Shown: positions 8,026 to 16,959 of the stretch, piece by piece
How the letters are laid out: every line of letters starts with the position of its first letter
Numbering within the stretch: position 1 is the stretch's first letter
Assembly: GCF_000520995.1 (NCBI RefSeq)
Contig: NZ_JACA01000014.1
Coordinates: 62,001 to 126,000 of the forward strand
Length of the DNA stretch: 64,000 bases
Direction of reading: 5' to 3'
DNA from: Aquimarina macrocephali JAMB N27
GTDB taxonomy: Bacteria; Bacteroidota; Bacteroidia; Flavobacteriales; Flavobacteriaceae
Made by a program: the position numbers and the translations under genes
Notes under the pieces: model-generated
What the model was told of the DNA's origin: nothing
The model's database searches: none
Seen by the model: only the letters and a program-made list of their open reading frames with translations

Positions 8026-8436
8026 TTAATGCTTTCCAAAGACGTGAACCTTTGCTTTTTTTCGAGATAATTTTTTAGTATCATAAAAAAAGGTGATATC
8101 TCTAATTATACGTTTTCCACCTTTAAGATCTATTATTCTGGTTTCGATTTTACGAGAAAAATTATGCCTTAATTGGATTACATCTTTTTTCCCATTACCA
8201 TATTGAACAACCATTTTGTGCATGTTTAAAGAGCCTCCTGTAACCTTGATTTTAAGCTTTTTAAATCCTCCTTCTCTTGCAGCTACCTTAATAATATCTT
8301 TATCTAATCTGTAATTTACTGTTCTGGAACCAAGGTGTTCCCAAGTATATATATTAGAGGTGAAACTACTAGTTCCTAGCAGAGTTATTAGTAAGAATAA
8401 AGAAACAGGAATTTTTTGTAGTGTTATATTTTTCAT
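8026..8436 (-). CDS. Small exported protein, DUF2541-like
   Basis: A 136-residue protein from the ATG at 8436; the longer frame to 8478 adds 14 unlikely residues before the signal peptide. Residues 1-27 are a signal peptide or N-terminal membrane anchor (KIPVSLFLLITLLGTSSF). The mature part has WEHLGSRTVNYRLDKDII, a Gly-Gly beta-rich middle, and RIIDLKGGKRIIRDITFFY, a layout like the DUF2541 family of small exported beta proteins. The family assignment is from memory and tentative. No enzymatic motif is seen. It may follow the OmpA gene on the same strand but is separated from it by a terminator. Confidence 0.75.
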   Translation of the reverse strand: MKNITLQKIPVSLFLLITLLGTSSFTSNIYTWEHLGSRTVNYRLDKDIIKVAAREGGFKKLKIKVTGGSLNMHKMVVQYGNGKKDVIQLRHNFSRKIETRIIDLKGGKRIIRDITFFYDTKKLSRKKAKVHVFGKH

Positions 8437-8504
8437 AGTTTCAAAATGTTTTGATTTGTTACTAAGACATTCTAACAATGAAAAGGTTTAATAGGATAAA
8501 AATA

Positions 8505-8540
8505 AAAAACGAGATGAATACGTTGATCCATCTCGTTTTT
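8505..8540. terminator. Intrinsic terminator after the OmpA gene
   Basis: A 12-base stem (AAAAACGAGATG with CATCTCGTTTTT) with a 12-base loop lies 34 bases past the OmpA stop. It reads as a terminator on the minus strand. Confidence 0.85.
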
Positions 8541-8574
8541 AATAAATAACATGGCTGTTATTTAAAAATTATAA

Positions 8575-9408
8575 TTAGTTAGAAGACAACATCGCAAAAA
8601 ACTTATCCATATTTGGTAGTAATACGATTCTTGTACGTCTGTTGATTGCCATATTTTCTTCGGTATCATTCTCTACAAGAGGCTTGTAACTACTTCTTCC
8701 AGAGGCAATTAATTTTGCCGGATCAACATTATAGCTAGATTGTAGTTTTCTAATAATAGATGTTGCTCTTTTTACACTTAAGTCCCAGTTGTCTTGAACA
8801 ACTGCATTGCTAATAGTTCTTGGATCAGTATGACCTTCTACCATTACTTCTATGCTTGGCTCAGAATTAATTACATCGGCTAATTTTTTTAATATATTAT
8901 CAGCTTTATTACTTATTCTATAACTACCGCTATTGAATAACATTTTATCAGAAATAGATATCATTACTACGGTATTATCAATATCGATAGAGATATCTTC
9001 ATCTTGTTTTAAATCATCGGATAAAGAATTTTTTAAGTTATGTGATACCGCCAAATTCATCGAATCTTTTAAAGATGTAGCTCCCTGAAGTTTTTGTTGA
9101 TCAACTTTGGCTAATGTTTCTTTCATCTTCTCTTTGGTGTTGTTAGATATTGCTGCAACATCTTCTACCATTACCATTTTTTCATCATTAGAGTCTTTAA
9201 GAGAATTGATCTTAGCATTATAATCTGCTACTCGGGATTCGATTTTAGCAAATTTGCCTTCCAATTCATCTTTTTCAACTGCAGTCTTTTGTAAAGTACT
9301 ACGAGTGTCTTGTAATTCTTGTTCTAATGCAACATACTTCTTCTTTGACACACACGATGTCATGATTAATGCCCCTGACAAAGCAATAAATGTGAATGAT
9401 CTTTTCAT
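8575..9408 (-). CDS. OmpA family peptidoglycan-binding lipoprotein
   Basis: A 277-residue outer-membrane lipoprotein. The lipobox IMTSC puts the lipidated Cys at residue 19. Residues of about 25-110 form a long charged coiled coil (EQELQDTRSTLQKT and following). The C-terminal OmpA domain (about 150-270) has MLFNSGSYRI, the VMVEGHTDPRT peptidoglycan-binding loop, WDLSVKRATSII and NRRTRIVLLP. It is expected to tie the outer membrane to the cell wall. It is a single-gene unit that ends at its own terminator. Confidence 0.95.
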   Translation of the reverse strand: MKRSFTFIALSGALIMTSCVSKKKYVALEQELQDTRSTLQKTAVEKDELEGKFAKIESRVADYNAKINSLKDSNDEKMVMVEDVAAISNNTKEKMKETLAKVDQQKLQGATSLKDSMNLAVSHNLKNSLSDDLKQDEDISIDIDNTVVMISISDKMLFNSGSYRISNKADNILKKLADVINSEPSIEVMVEGHTDPRTISNAVVQDNWDLSVKRATSIIRKLQSSYNVDPAKLIASGRSSYKPLVENDTEENMAINRRTRIVLLPNMDKFFAMLSSN

Positions 9409-9746
9409 GGTTATTTAATTAATAATTAGTGTTATTCTAACTACGACTACGACCATTTATTGTTTTGATAATTACTAATGTTTTCATATCAATTTCTTAA
9501 AAAGTGTTAATGGTTTTAAGAATAAATAGTATCCCGTAAAATACGTACGGAAACCCTGTATAACTTATATTTAATAACATGTTGATTATCAAAATTCTAT
9601 GGTGATTGTCGACAAAAAAACAGTATTTGTTAAAAAATAAATTATTAACTTATTGTAATAACGTATTATTTTTACAGTTATATTGTAGAAAATAAACCCT
9701 AACACCCAGGTCTACTTTAATTACTAAAAAAGTATAACGATAATTG
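9409..9746. promoter_or_regulatory. Divergent intergenic region between the OmpA and M23 genes
   Basis: These 338 bases must hold the promoters of both divergent cell-envelope genes. The one visible structure is an inverted repeat, CCGTA, 7 bases, TACGG, at 9534-9550. I see no clear TTTG/TAnnTTTG pair at normal spacing and no small gene. Confidence 0.4.
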
Positions 9747-10703
9747 ATGTTTTTAATTAAAAAGAGACTTGTATTTTACTTCCTGATATTTTCGCCATTC
9801 CTAATGTTAGTTGCACAGGAAAATTTTGTGCAAATAGAAAATATTCCAGTTGATCATAAAAAGTTAGTCGTAGAAGGTGAGATCATCTGCTTACCAATTT
9901 ATCCCAAAAAGAATAGTAGCTATCTTCCCGAAGAAGATATTTTACAAGAAAATCTGGAAGCATATACTACAAAATGGGACAATCAACAGTTTAATCCATA
10001 TTGGAATGAGGATCTTACATTTCCTTTTCAGTTAGCATTTCAGGATGAAGATTTTTCACCTCCGGTTGACCGCAAAATGGTAGTTACCTCTCGTTATGGA
10101 TGGAGAAGAGGGCGACCACATCAAGGTATAGATATTGATCTTCAGGTTGGAGATAGTGTAAAATCAATATTAGACGGTAAAATTAGATATGTTGGATATC
10201 ACGGTGGACACGGGAATACTGTAGTGGTTAGGCATCATAATGGATTAGAGACAGTGTATGCTCATCTTTCAAAATCGCTGATCAAAGAGAACGAAGAGGT
10301 GAAAAAAGGGCAAACAATTGGCACAGGTGGTGTAACAGGAAATGCTAGAGGTAGTCATTTACATTTAGAAGTACGATATCACGGTAAAAGTATTAATCCA
10401 GAATATTTATTCGAATTTGCCAGTGATACGAAAATTCGATCAGATACTCTTTTTGTGACTAAGAAATGGATGACACCCAGATATCACAGATCTACTCGTA
10501 TGAGTAAAATAGTTATTCATAAAACTATGGAGGATATCGCACGGATTAAAGAAGAGCAAAAAAAGATTTATACGGTACGTAAAGGAGATACTCTTCATCG
10601 AATAGCCAATAAACATGGATTGGCAGTTTCTGAAATATGTAAAACCAATTCGCTAAAATATAACTCGGTGCTAAAAATTGGACAGCAAATAATTATCAAC
10701 TAA
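9747..10703 (+). CDS. M23 family metallopeptidase with LysM domain
   Basis: A 318-residue exported cell-wall hydrolase-like protein (ATG at 9747; the frame opens one codon earlier with TTG). The signal peptide ends near MLVAQEN. The LytM/M23 domain spans about residues 110-225, with the zinc ligands His125 and Asp129 (HQGID) and HLH at 204-206 (SHLHLE). A C-terminal LysM domain (about 274-318, YTVRKGDTLHRIANKHG) binds peptidoglycan. The motifs are complete, so D,D-endopeptidase activity is likely. It converges on the kinase-like gene with no gap. Confidence 0.94.
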   Translation: MFLIKKRLVFYFLIFSPFLMLVAQENFVQIENIPVDHKKLVVEGEIICLPIYPKKNSSYLPEEDILQENLEAYTTKWDNQQFNPYWNEDLTFPFQLAFQDEDFSPPVDRKMVVTSRYGWRRGRPHQGIDIDLQVGDSVKSILDGKIRYVGYHGGHGNTVVVRHHNGLETVYAHLSKSLIKENEEVKKGQTIGTGGVTGNARGSHLHLEVRYHGKSINPEYLFEFASDTKIRSDTLFVTKKWMTPRYHRSTRMSKIVIHKTMEDIARIKEEQKKIYTVRKGDTLHRIANKHGLAVSEICKTNSLKYNSVLKIGQQIIIN

Positions 10704-11963
10704 TTAGTGAGTATGTATTGGGTTGTCTATATGTCTGTGAATCATTTCTAATAAATGATTTTTGTTATACGGTTTTAATATATAATCGTTTAGTCCAGCT
10801 TGTATAATCTGTTTGTTTAATTGGGTAACATCTACTGCAGTTAGGGCAATAATTGGTGTTTTTGTATCAAACTCGCGTATTCTCTTTGTTGTGCCAATTC
10901 CATTTAACTTAGGCATATTAATGTCCATAAGAATTACATCATATTCATTTTCTCTAACCAATTCTATAGCATCAAAACCATTATCTATAGTGGTACAATC
11001 AAAGTTTTCTTTTGATAATATTTTATCGGCAACCAGAAGATTTAATTTATTATCATCCACAATTAATACTCTAAATTTTGAAGCTATGGAATTATTAAAA
11101 GAAGTGCTATTATGATTTATGGTCTCTTTACTAACTTGTGATTTAAAGTCAATAACCAATGCGTACTCAGATCCCAGATGAGAATCATTTTGGATAATAA
11201 TTTCGGCATTTAATGCCTGAGCAAGTCTATTTATTATTTTTGAATTAATCCCTGTTCCCAAGTATTTTTTTTTCGCATTTCCTACATTAATAAACTCTTG
11301 GTAGATAGATTTTTTGTCTTCTTTTGAAAGCTCATCTCCATCATGATTAATTTTAAAAGAAATAGTAGATATATTTTCTTTTTTCTTAATTAAAATTACA
11401 GAGAAATATACATTTCCGTTTTTAGTAAAACGCAATGCATTACTTACCAGATTCATAAGTATTTGAGAAAGAATGGCAGGATCTCCATAAATCATATGAT
11501 CTATTTCAGAATCAAACTCAAAGTGTAATACGTTATCACTATTCTCTGTAGCATAACTAAATGAATGTATAAGGTTTTGAGTAACTTCTTTTATATCAAA
11601 TAGTATATTTTGTACAGTTATCTCTTCAGAATCCAAAAAATTAACATGTAATACATTATTAATAAGGGTAAAAAGATAATCTCCAGAAAATTTTAATGAT
11701 TTCAGGTTTTTATCATTTTTAAGATCAGGATGCTCTTCTTCCAAGAGATTAGTCAATCCCATTATTCCATACAAGGGTGTTCTGAGTTCCTGACTAAGAA
11801 TAGAAATAAGATTTTGTTGCAATTGAAACTGTTTTACTGTTTCCTTGTTTAAAGACTTTAATTCTATATTCTTTTCATCAAGTTTTTTAGAAACTTTTCT
11901 GTATTGTAGATACAAAAAAAGGAGCATAGTCAGAAGCACTCCTCCGATAACATAATAGATCAT
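10704..11963 (-). CDS. Histidine kinase-like protein with receiver domain; phospho-acceptor His replaced by Gln
   Basis: A membrane protein with one N-terminal transmembrane helix (about residues 3-20) and a short coiled coil. A HisKA-like region follows, then an ATPase-like domain and a C-terminal receiver. At the H-box, where SHELRTPL is expected, it reads SQELRTPL (Gln58; codon CAG at 11792-11790). The ATPase domain keeps an N-box (NLVSNALRF), but the usual DxGxG is HDGDEL and the G2 box is GTGINSK. The receiver is complete (DD, Asp347 in MDINMP, Thr375, Lys397). It looks like a pseudokinase whose receiver may take phosphate from another kinase. The start is the ATG at 11963; the longer frame opens with TTG at 12041. 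Confidence 0.88.
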   Translation of the reverse strand: MIYYVIGGVLLTMLLFLYLQYRKVSKKLDEKNIELKSLNKETVKQFQLQQNLISILSQELRTPLYGIMGLTNLLEEEHPDLKNDKNLKSLKFSGDYLFTLINNVLHVNFLDSEEITVQNILFDIKEVTQNLIHSFSYATENSDNVLHFEFDSEIDHMIYGDPAILSQILMNLVSNALRFTKNGNVYFSVILIKKKENISTISFKINHDGDELSKEDKKSIYQEFINVGNAKKKYLGTGINSKIINRLAQALNAEIIIQNDSHLGSEYALVIDFKSQVSKETINHNSTSFNNSIASKFRVLIVDDNKLNLLVADKILSKENFDCTTIDNGFDAIELVRENEYDVILMDINMPKLNGIGTTKRIREFDTKTPIIALTAVDVTQLNKQIIQAGLNDYILKPYNKNHLLEMIHRHIDNPIHTH

Positions 11964-12325
11964 ACCTATTTTTAACAACAAAATAATAAATATAAGGTTT
12001 ATCTTACAAGTTTGTTGGGGTATTTTTTTACATATTTCCAATAATTTATGGTTTACCGTAAAATTATTAGGGGGGATAAGCTTAAAATCAATTATTTACT
12101 AGTTAAATTATATAATATTTCAAAGTGTATTATTCTTCAAAATTGATACAAAAACATCTCAAATAAGATCAGTTGATCGCTAACAGACAGAACTAATAGA
12201 GCAAACACTTGTAATTATTACAGATTTTTAACGTCTTTATTAATGTTAATGATTGATAAAAAGTAAGATTTTATAATGAATTAACAGTCTTAAAGGGCTA
12301 TAATATTTATCTTTACTTAAAATTA
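11964..12325. promoter_or_regulatory. Divergent intergenic region
   Basis: These 362 AT-rich bases lie between the kinase-like gene and the divergent secreted-protein gene. TATCTTTA at 12308-12315 is a near match to the -7 box for the rightward gene. A small inverted repeat TTTAC-C-GTAAA lies at 12053-12063 on the kinase side. The TTG-initiated extension of the kinase frame lies in this region. Nothing else is recognisable. Confidence 0.4.
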
Positions 12326-12988
12326 ATGAGCAGCATAAAAGAAATGAAAGCTAAATTTTTTATAGTTTTTTTGTTATGTATGGGAATGGTAATGCATGCT
12401 CAAATAGAAAACTCTACTTCTTTGCGAATTGATGCTAAAAGTGATCTTAGTACAAATAAGTATAGCCTGTCTAAGGGTTTAGATCCTAATTTTAATAGTA
12501 ATTCGTCTTTATATAAAACCCCGGATGCATTAACTGAGTATGCTCGTAGTAAGCCAACTTTTGATATGACTGGTAATGATGGTTTTTTTAAGCCCAAAAC
12601 AGATGCTATTCCAAAGTGGTTCAAAAAAGATAATGAAATCAAAGAAGAATATAAAAGTGATCAGTATCTAGGTGATTTTAAGAGTAATGGAGAATTTGTA
12701 AGATTGATGTATAGAGATCATCAGTTTGTAGATGGCGATGTGGTAAGAATTTACCTTAATGATGCCGTTATTGTCTCAAAAATATTCCTTTCCGGAGATT
12801 TTAAAGGAATCTCGGTTGACCTTGCTAAGGGATTTAATAAAATAGATATACAAGCCCTAAATCAAGGGGAATCAGGCCCTAATACCGCAGAGTTTCATCT
12901 TTATGATGATAAGGGTAACTTACTTACAAGTAGTGAATGGAATCTTACCACTGGTGTTAAAGCTACATTGATTGTAGTAAAAGATTAA
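12326..12988 (+). CDS. Secreted protein of unknown function
   Basis: A 220-residue protein whose start may be Met1 (12326) or Met7 (12344); the signal peptide KAKFFIVFLLCMGMVMHAQ follows the second Met. The middle is polar, and the C-terminal half (about 115-220) looks like a small beta-sandwich with VRIYLNDAVIVSKIFLSGD and EFHLYDDKGNLL. I do not recognise a named family and see no catalytic motif. It lies 153 bases before the ECF sigma gene and is probably a separate unit. Confidence 0.8.
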   Translation: MSSIKEMKAKFFIVFLLCMGMVMHAQIENSTSLRIDAKSDLSTNKYSLSKGLDPNFNSNSSLYKTPDALTEYARSKPTFDMTGNDGFFKPKTDAIPKWFKKDNEIKEEYKSDQYLGDFKSNGEFVRLMYRDHQFVDGDVVRIYLNDAVIVSKIFLSGDFKGISVDLAKGFNKIDIQALNQGESGPNTAEFHLYDDKGNLLTSSEWNLTTGVKATLIVVKD

Positions 12989-13141
12989 AGTACTTACCTT
13001 TTTAAGAGCTACTCATTGTATTTATGATAGCTTGTTTTTAGTAAATTTTAAAAGTATAATCAGTATTTCATAAAATATTTATAGAATATTTTGTGATTTT
13101 TTTAATGCACCCTATACTAATTAGGAAAAGTAGGCCTATAT

Positions 13142-13630
13142 ATGAGTAAAGAATACGAGTTTACTCGAATTATTAAAGAGAATGAAGGAGTTATTTTTAA
13201 AATAACCACCATTTATACCAATAATTACGAGGATCAAAAAGATCTCTATCAGGAAATTGTTTACCAGTTATGGAAATCATATGATAGTTTCAAAGGAGAT
13301 TCTAAAATTAGTACCTGGATGTATCGTGTAGGTCTTAATACTGCTATAACAAGATTAAAAAAAGAAAAACGAAGAGGAAATCAGATAGAAATGTATGATG
13401 TGATAATGCGTCAAACCGAACAACATGATACAGAATTTGAAGAGCGATTGAAAAAATTATATGCACATATACATGATCTTAATGAATTAGATAAAGGATT
13501 GATTTTACTGCTTTTGGAAGGTAAGAAATATGAAGAAATAGCTGTGATAACCGGCCTGTCTCCAAGTAATGTTGGAACCAGAATTTCTAGAATTAAACAA
13601 AAATTGAAAACACAAATTGTAAAAAAATAA
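13142..13630 (+). CDS. ECF-type RNA polymerase sigma factor
   Basis: A 162-residue sigma-70 family protein. Region 2 (about residues 10-75) shows NYEDQKDLYQEIVYQLWKSY and the promoter-melting part STWMYRVGLNTA. Region 4 (about 105-155) shows KYEEIAVITGLSPSNVGTRI, a helix-turn-helix for the -35 element. The size is normal for an ECF factor. The next gene, 6 bases away, encodes a membrane protein that could act as its anti-sigma partner, although it has no FecR or zinc-finger anti-sigma motif. Confidence 0.94.
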   Translation: MSKEYEFTRIIKENEGVIFKITTIYTNNYEDQKDLYQEIVYQLWKSYDSFKGDSKISTWMYRVGLNTAITRLKKEKRRGNQIEMYDVIMRQTEQHDTEFEERLKKLYAHIHDLNELDKGLILLLLEGKKYEEIAVITGLSPSNVGTRISRIKQKLKTQIVKK

Positions 13631-13636
13631 GAGAAG

Positions 13637-14254
13637 ATGGAATTGGAGGAAATGCAAACAGTTTGGTCTCAGATGAGTGACCAAATAGAGAAACAAAAGA
13701 AGCTAACGGATAAAATGATCATTATGATGACGCAGGAACAATATAGAAAAAAAATAAATAAAATAGCATATCCAGAGATGATAGGCGCTATCATATGCTA
13801 TGGTGTAGTGATATTGATATTAATCAATCTTAATAAACTTGATAATTGGTATACCTTATTATCAGGAATAATATCAATAATTATACTATCAGTTTTACCG
13901 GTATTATCGTTAAAATCGATTTATCAAATGAGAAAAGTAAATATTGCAGTAAATAATTATAAGGAAACATTACTTGAATATAGTAAAGGTAAGAAACGCT
14001 TTCAAACTGTTACCAAAATGGGATTTTATCTAGGATTTATTTTAATGTTTGTTATTATGCCTGTTACATCAAAAATCCTTAATAATAAAGATTTATTTTC
14101 TGAAACCAAATCCCTTTGGCCATTTACAATTGCTATACCGGTTGCAATCATATTTTTTATTGTTTTTGTACGATGGGTGGGGAGGTGTTATAATAACAAC
14201 ATAAATTCTGCAGAGGCATTATTTAAGGAGCTTGAAGATATTGATGTATCATAA
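13637..14254 (+). CDS. Membrane protein, possible partner of the ECF sigma factor
   Basis: A 205-residue protein. About 50 charged N-terminal residues (LEEMQTVWSQMSDQIEKQKK) are followed by two pairs of transmembrane helices at about 48-65, 72-90, 125-145 and 155-178. A cytoplasmic N-terminal segment in front of membrane helices, six bases after an ECF sigma gene, is the layout of a membrane anti-sigma factor, but no known anti-sigma domain is recognisable, so this role is inferred from context. The unit ends at a terminator. Confidence 0.8.
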   Translation: MELEEMQTVWSQMSDQIEKQKKLTDKMIIMMTQEQYRKKINKIAYPEMIGAIICYGVVILILINLNKLDNWYTLLSGIISIIILSVLPVLSLKSIYQMRKVNIAVNNYKETLLEYSKGKKRFQTVTKMGFYLGFILMFVIMPVTSKILNNKDLFSETKSLWPFTIAIPVAIIFFIVFVRWVGRCYNNNINSAEALFKELEDIDVS

Positions 14255-14283
14255 AGAAGTTTGTATAGATGTGTTATTAATAT

Positions 14284-14313
14284 AAAAAGGGCTGTCTAAC
14301 GACAACCCTTTTT
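14284..14313. terminator. Bidirectional intrinsic terminator
   Basis: AAAAAGGGCTGTC pairs with GACAACCCTTTTT with one mismatch around a 4-base loop. It lies between the convergent membrane-protein and astacin genes. Confidence 0.85.
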
Positions 14314-14339
14314 CACTTTTAATTTAAGGCAAAAAATGT

Positions 14340-15512
14340 TTACGAACCACAACGTCCGTCATTACTCCATCTTCCATTAGTACCTAACGTGTATAAAAAT
14401 CCGTTATAGGTTACTTTATCTCCAGCTGTATAGCTATTATTTCTACTATATTCGTTAACTCCTTCGCAAATATCCGCACTTGGAGTTGAGTCTTTACATT
14501 CTGCGATTCGGTTCCATCTTGTAAAATCTCTTTCGTATAAGAATCCACGGTATGTTACCTTATCTCCAACAGAATAGCTTTGACCACTTACCCATTCTGC
14601 AATACCATCACATGGGTTTGTTCCTACTGGAGGATTATCACCATCTTTTGGATATGCTTTATTAGTCCCTTCAATATCAAGAGCAGAAATTGCAGCTTGT
14701 CTTCTTGGTAAAACATTTCCGTTAAGGTCTGTTATGGTTGGTTTTCCATTTTTACTAAATGTATAACTACCATACATCATTGTAGATTTAATATCAAAAT
14801 CTCTGGTTATCAAAGTAGCAGAATTACTTTTGTAAAACTGATCAGCAGCTCCATTTTGGATATTGTCAAAATTGATGATAATATGATTATCTCTATCCGA
14901 ACGATTTTGTTCATGAATATATCCTAAGGTATGTCCGATTTCATGAATAATCACAACAGCTGTTGTACGGGTACCTAAACGAATAAATCCTCTTGATCCA
15001 TTCATTCCAAGAGTTGCAACGCCACAATTACAGTTATCTCCATTACTACTAATGGTAACATAATTTGATTCATTGGTACGTTCTTTAAAGCGAACATTAG
15101 TTTTGCTAGTCCATTCATCCATCGATTTTTGAAGTTCACTTCTCACAGATTGACTCAGCCCTTTAATTACATAAACTATAGTGTTATTTGTCCATTTACG
15201 AACACCTCCACCAAGTCCTAACTTTGCATTTATTCCAGCATCTGGCTCTAGTTTATCAGAAAGAGCAACTTTTGTATCAGTCAACTGATCTTCAAATAAT
15301 CTGGCATCAGTTCCTTGTAGACTATAGGTTCCATCATCTTCTTTTTTTACAAGGACACGATCTCCTAAGAAATACTTTTCGATGAATTGATCTTGTCCCT
15401 CAATAGAATCTGGATTTTGATCAAAATCTTCATTTTTTTGACAAGAAGCAAAAGATAATGCAACTGCCAGGGCTCCAATTTTAAATCGGTTTAATACGGT
15501 TTTCGTTTTCAT
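14340..15512 (-). CDS. Astacin (M12A) metalloprotease lipoprotein with two carbohydrate-binding-like modules
   Basis: A 390-residue lipoprotein with lipobox SFASC (Cys24). The astacin domain (about residues 105-285) has the complete zinc motif HEIGHTLGYIHEQNRSDRD (His190, Glu191, His194, His200) and the Met-turn STMMYGSY with Tyr247. The C-terminal 95 residues hold two copies of a CBM5/12-like module, each with a Cys near both ends, WV/YS..YSVGDKVTYRGFLY and a Trp. Such modules bind chitin or similar glycans. The protein probably cleaves proteins at the cell surface while holding a polysaccharide; the substrate is unknown. Confidence 0.94.
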   Translation of the reverse strand: MKTKTVLNRFKIGALAVALSFASCQKNEDFDQNPDSIEGQDQFIEKYFLGDRVLVKKEDDGTYSLQGTDARLFEDQLTDTKVALSDKLEPDAGINAKLGLGGGVRKWTNNTIVYVIKGLSQSVRSELQKSMDEWTSKTNVRFKERTNESNYVTISSNGDNCNCGVATLGMNGSRGFIRLGTRTTAVVIIHEIGHTLGYIHEQNRSDRDNHIIINFDNIQNGAADQFYKSNSATLITRDFDIKSTMMYGSYTFSKNGKPTITDLNGNVLPRRQAAISALDIEGTNKAYPKDGDNPPVGTNPCDGIAEWVSGQSYSVGDKVTYRGFLYERDFTRWNRIAECKDSTPSADICEGVNEYSRNNSYTAGDKVTYNGFLYTLGTNGRWSNDGRCGS

Positions 15513-15699
15513 TAAGTTTCATTTTTGAGTTTACGATTTTAGTTTAATCTGTGCACATTGTTTAAACTGGTGACATATCGAATTAGTCTTTAAGATCGAG
15601 TTAAAAAAACCGTTAAACTTTCTTAAAATTGGCGATACCACTCAAATGTTTAGTGAAATCGATATGATATGATTTTACTTTTTATATAAAATAAATCCA

Positions 15700-15734
15700 T
15701 AAAAAAACCCGAATCAATAATCTTGATTCAGGTT
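15700..15734 (-). terminator. Intrinsic terminator of the small membrane-protein gene
   Basis: On the minus strand a 12-base stem with one mismatch (around TTGATTC/GAATCAA) is followed by a run of seven T. It lies 32 bases past the stop of the gene at 15767-16195. Confidence 0.85.
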
Positions 15735-15766
15735 ATAATATAGTATCGTAAAATGAAGGTTTTTTA

Positions 15767-16195
15767 TTATGAAATCAATCCTTTTGCCTTAGAATTTCTT
15801 GAAAACCAAACTAAAAAGATAGCGACGACTATAACTATGATTGGCATTATAACTCGGTTACCCGATAATTCTACAAAGTCCTGTAAAAAGAAATTATATG
15901 TAGCTTGTGCAAGAACAGCAATGAGTGAAAGGAGCAGGAGAGGAGAAGCCCATTTTTTTCTAAGGAGTAATGCTATGCAACCTATAGTTCCTGCAAATAC
16001 TGCTATAGCAAAAGCAGCAGTCACCCAAGCCGGTGTATTATTATAAAAGTTTTGTTCTCCTTCTGGTAAAGTTGCCAATACTTCATCTGTCATAAAAGCT
16101 TGACCAATATAAGCCATTACACCCATGATATTCCATAAAAGTGCTAAGGCGCTAATAATCCAAAACCATACGGGTGTTTTTGTTGTTGTTTCCAT
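15767..16195 (-). CDS. Small integral membrane protein of unknown function
   Basis: A 142-residue protein with four clear transmembrane helices at about residues 9-30, 56-78, 83-103 and 112-132. The first loop (AFMTDEVLATLPEGEQNFY) is probably outside the cytoplasm. The pattern resembles conserved Bacteroidetes four-helix proteins annotated as sugar transporters or hypothetical membrane proteins, but no functional motif is present. It stands alone with its own terminator. Confidence 0.8.
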   Translation of the reverse strand: METTTKTPVWFWIISALALLWNIMGVMAYIGQAFMTDEVLATLPEGEQNFYNNTPAWVTAAFAIAVFAGTIGCIALLLRKKWASPLLLLSLIAVLAQATYNFFLQDFVELSGNRVIMPIIVIVVAIFLVWFSRNSKAKGLIS

Positions 16196-16535
16196 AATCT
16201 ATTGATATTAAGTTGTTTTGCTGTAACAATGTAGTTAGAAACTCAACAAAATACAAATCTAGGAGTTTTACGAACGCTATTTTTCTGATATTATATATGG
16301 ATTAAATACTTGCATAATTGTTAAGGAAATATAAAATGATATAATTCTTGTAACCATTAAAATACCGATAATAATTAGTACTTTTAGTATAGATTTACTT
16401 GGTTTTGTAGGTTGAAGTATATTGAATTGATAGGTTTTTAGAGAGGAAAATGGAAAACTAAGTAATTTTTAACGCTTGTTAAAAAAGTTGAAGCGTTTAC
16501 AATCTGGTTTTTACTCTAAAATCTGAATATTAAAT
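16196..16535. other. Intergenic region, no gene seen
   Basis: These 340 AT-rich bases separate divergent genes and must include two promoters. I see no consensus promoter at proper spacing, no strong hairpin and no short gene. Confidence 0.4.
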
Positions 16536-16946
16536 ATGTCAGGACCTATAAAGAATGACAAGCTTATTAAACAATATGATCTTGAGATGGGCAAGATCTT
16601 TTTCTATGAAAATTATCTGGTAATTGAGGTAGCAGAAGGTATTTGTTTTGATTACGAAAAAGCAAAGACATTATCTCTATTAACAAATTTACACTTTGGT
16701 GACCAACCTTTTGGTTATGTCTCTCATAGAATAAATTCATATTCGTTAGAAGCTACAGATTATATGAAAATAAAAGATGTATTTCCTAATATGAAGGCTT
16801 TTGCTGCAGTTACATACAATGAATCTCAGAAGACAAGTATCAGGATAGAAAATATGTTTTACCAAGAAGGTATAGTATCTTTTGAAAATATTGAAGAAGC
16901 AATTAAATGGGTGAGAGAAAAAATAAAAAATGACTCAAGTGTTTAA
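16536..16946 (+). CDS. Conserved small cytoplasmic protein, possible SpoIIAA/STAS-like fold
   Basis: A 136-residue protein without signal peptide or membrane helix. Alternating strands and helices (KIFFYENYLVIEVAEGICFDY, then FGYVSHRINSYSLEATDY, then a C-terminal helix IEEAIKWVREKIK) resemble SpoIIAA/STAS-like proteins common in Flavobacteriia; this is a fold-level guess. It converges on the ArsR gene with 13 bases between. No partner is obvious. Confidence 0.75.
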   Translation: MSGPIKNDKLIKQYDLEMGKIFFYENYLVIEVAEGICFDYEKAKTLSLLTNLHFGDQPFGYVSHRINSYSLEATDYMKIKDVFPNMKAFAAVTYNESQKTSIRIENMFYQEGIVSFENIEEAIKWVREKIKNDSSV

Positions 16947-16959
16947 TTACAGTAAAATA

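Noticed and set aside
15753..16046. A 97-codon plus-strand frame over the small membrane-protein gene
   Set aside because: The minus-strand frame gives four clean transmembrane helices and has its own terminator, while the plus-strand frame has no recognisable features.
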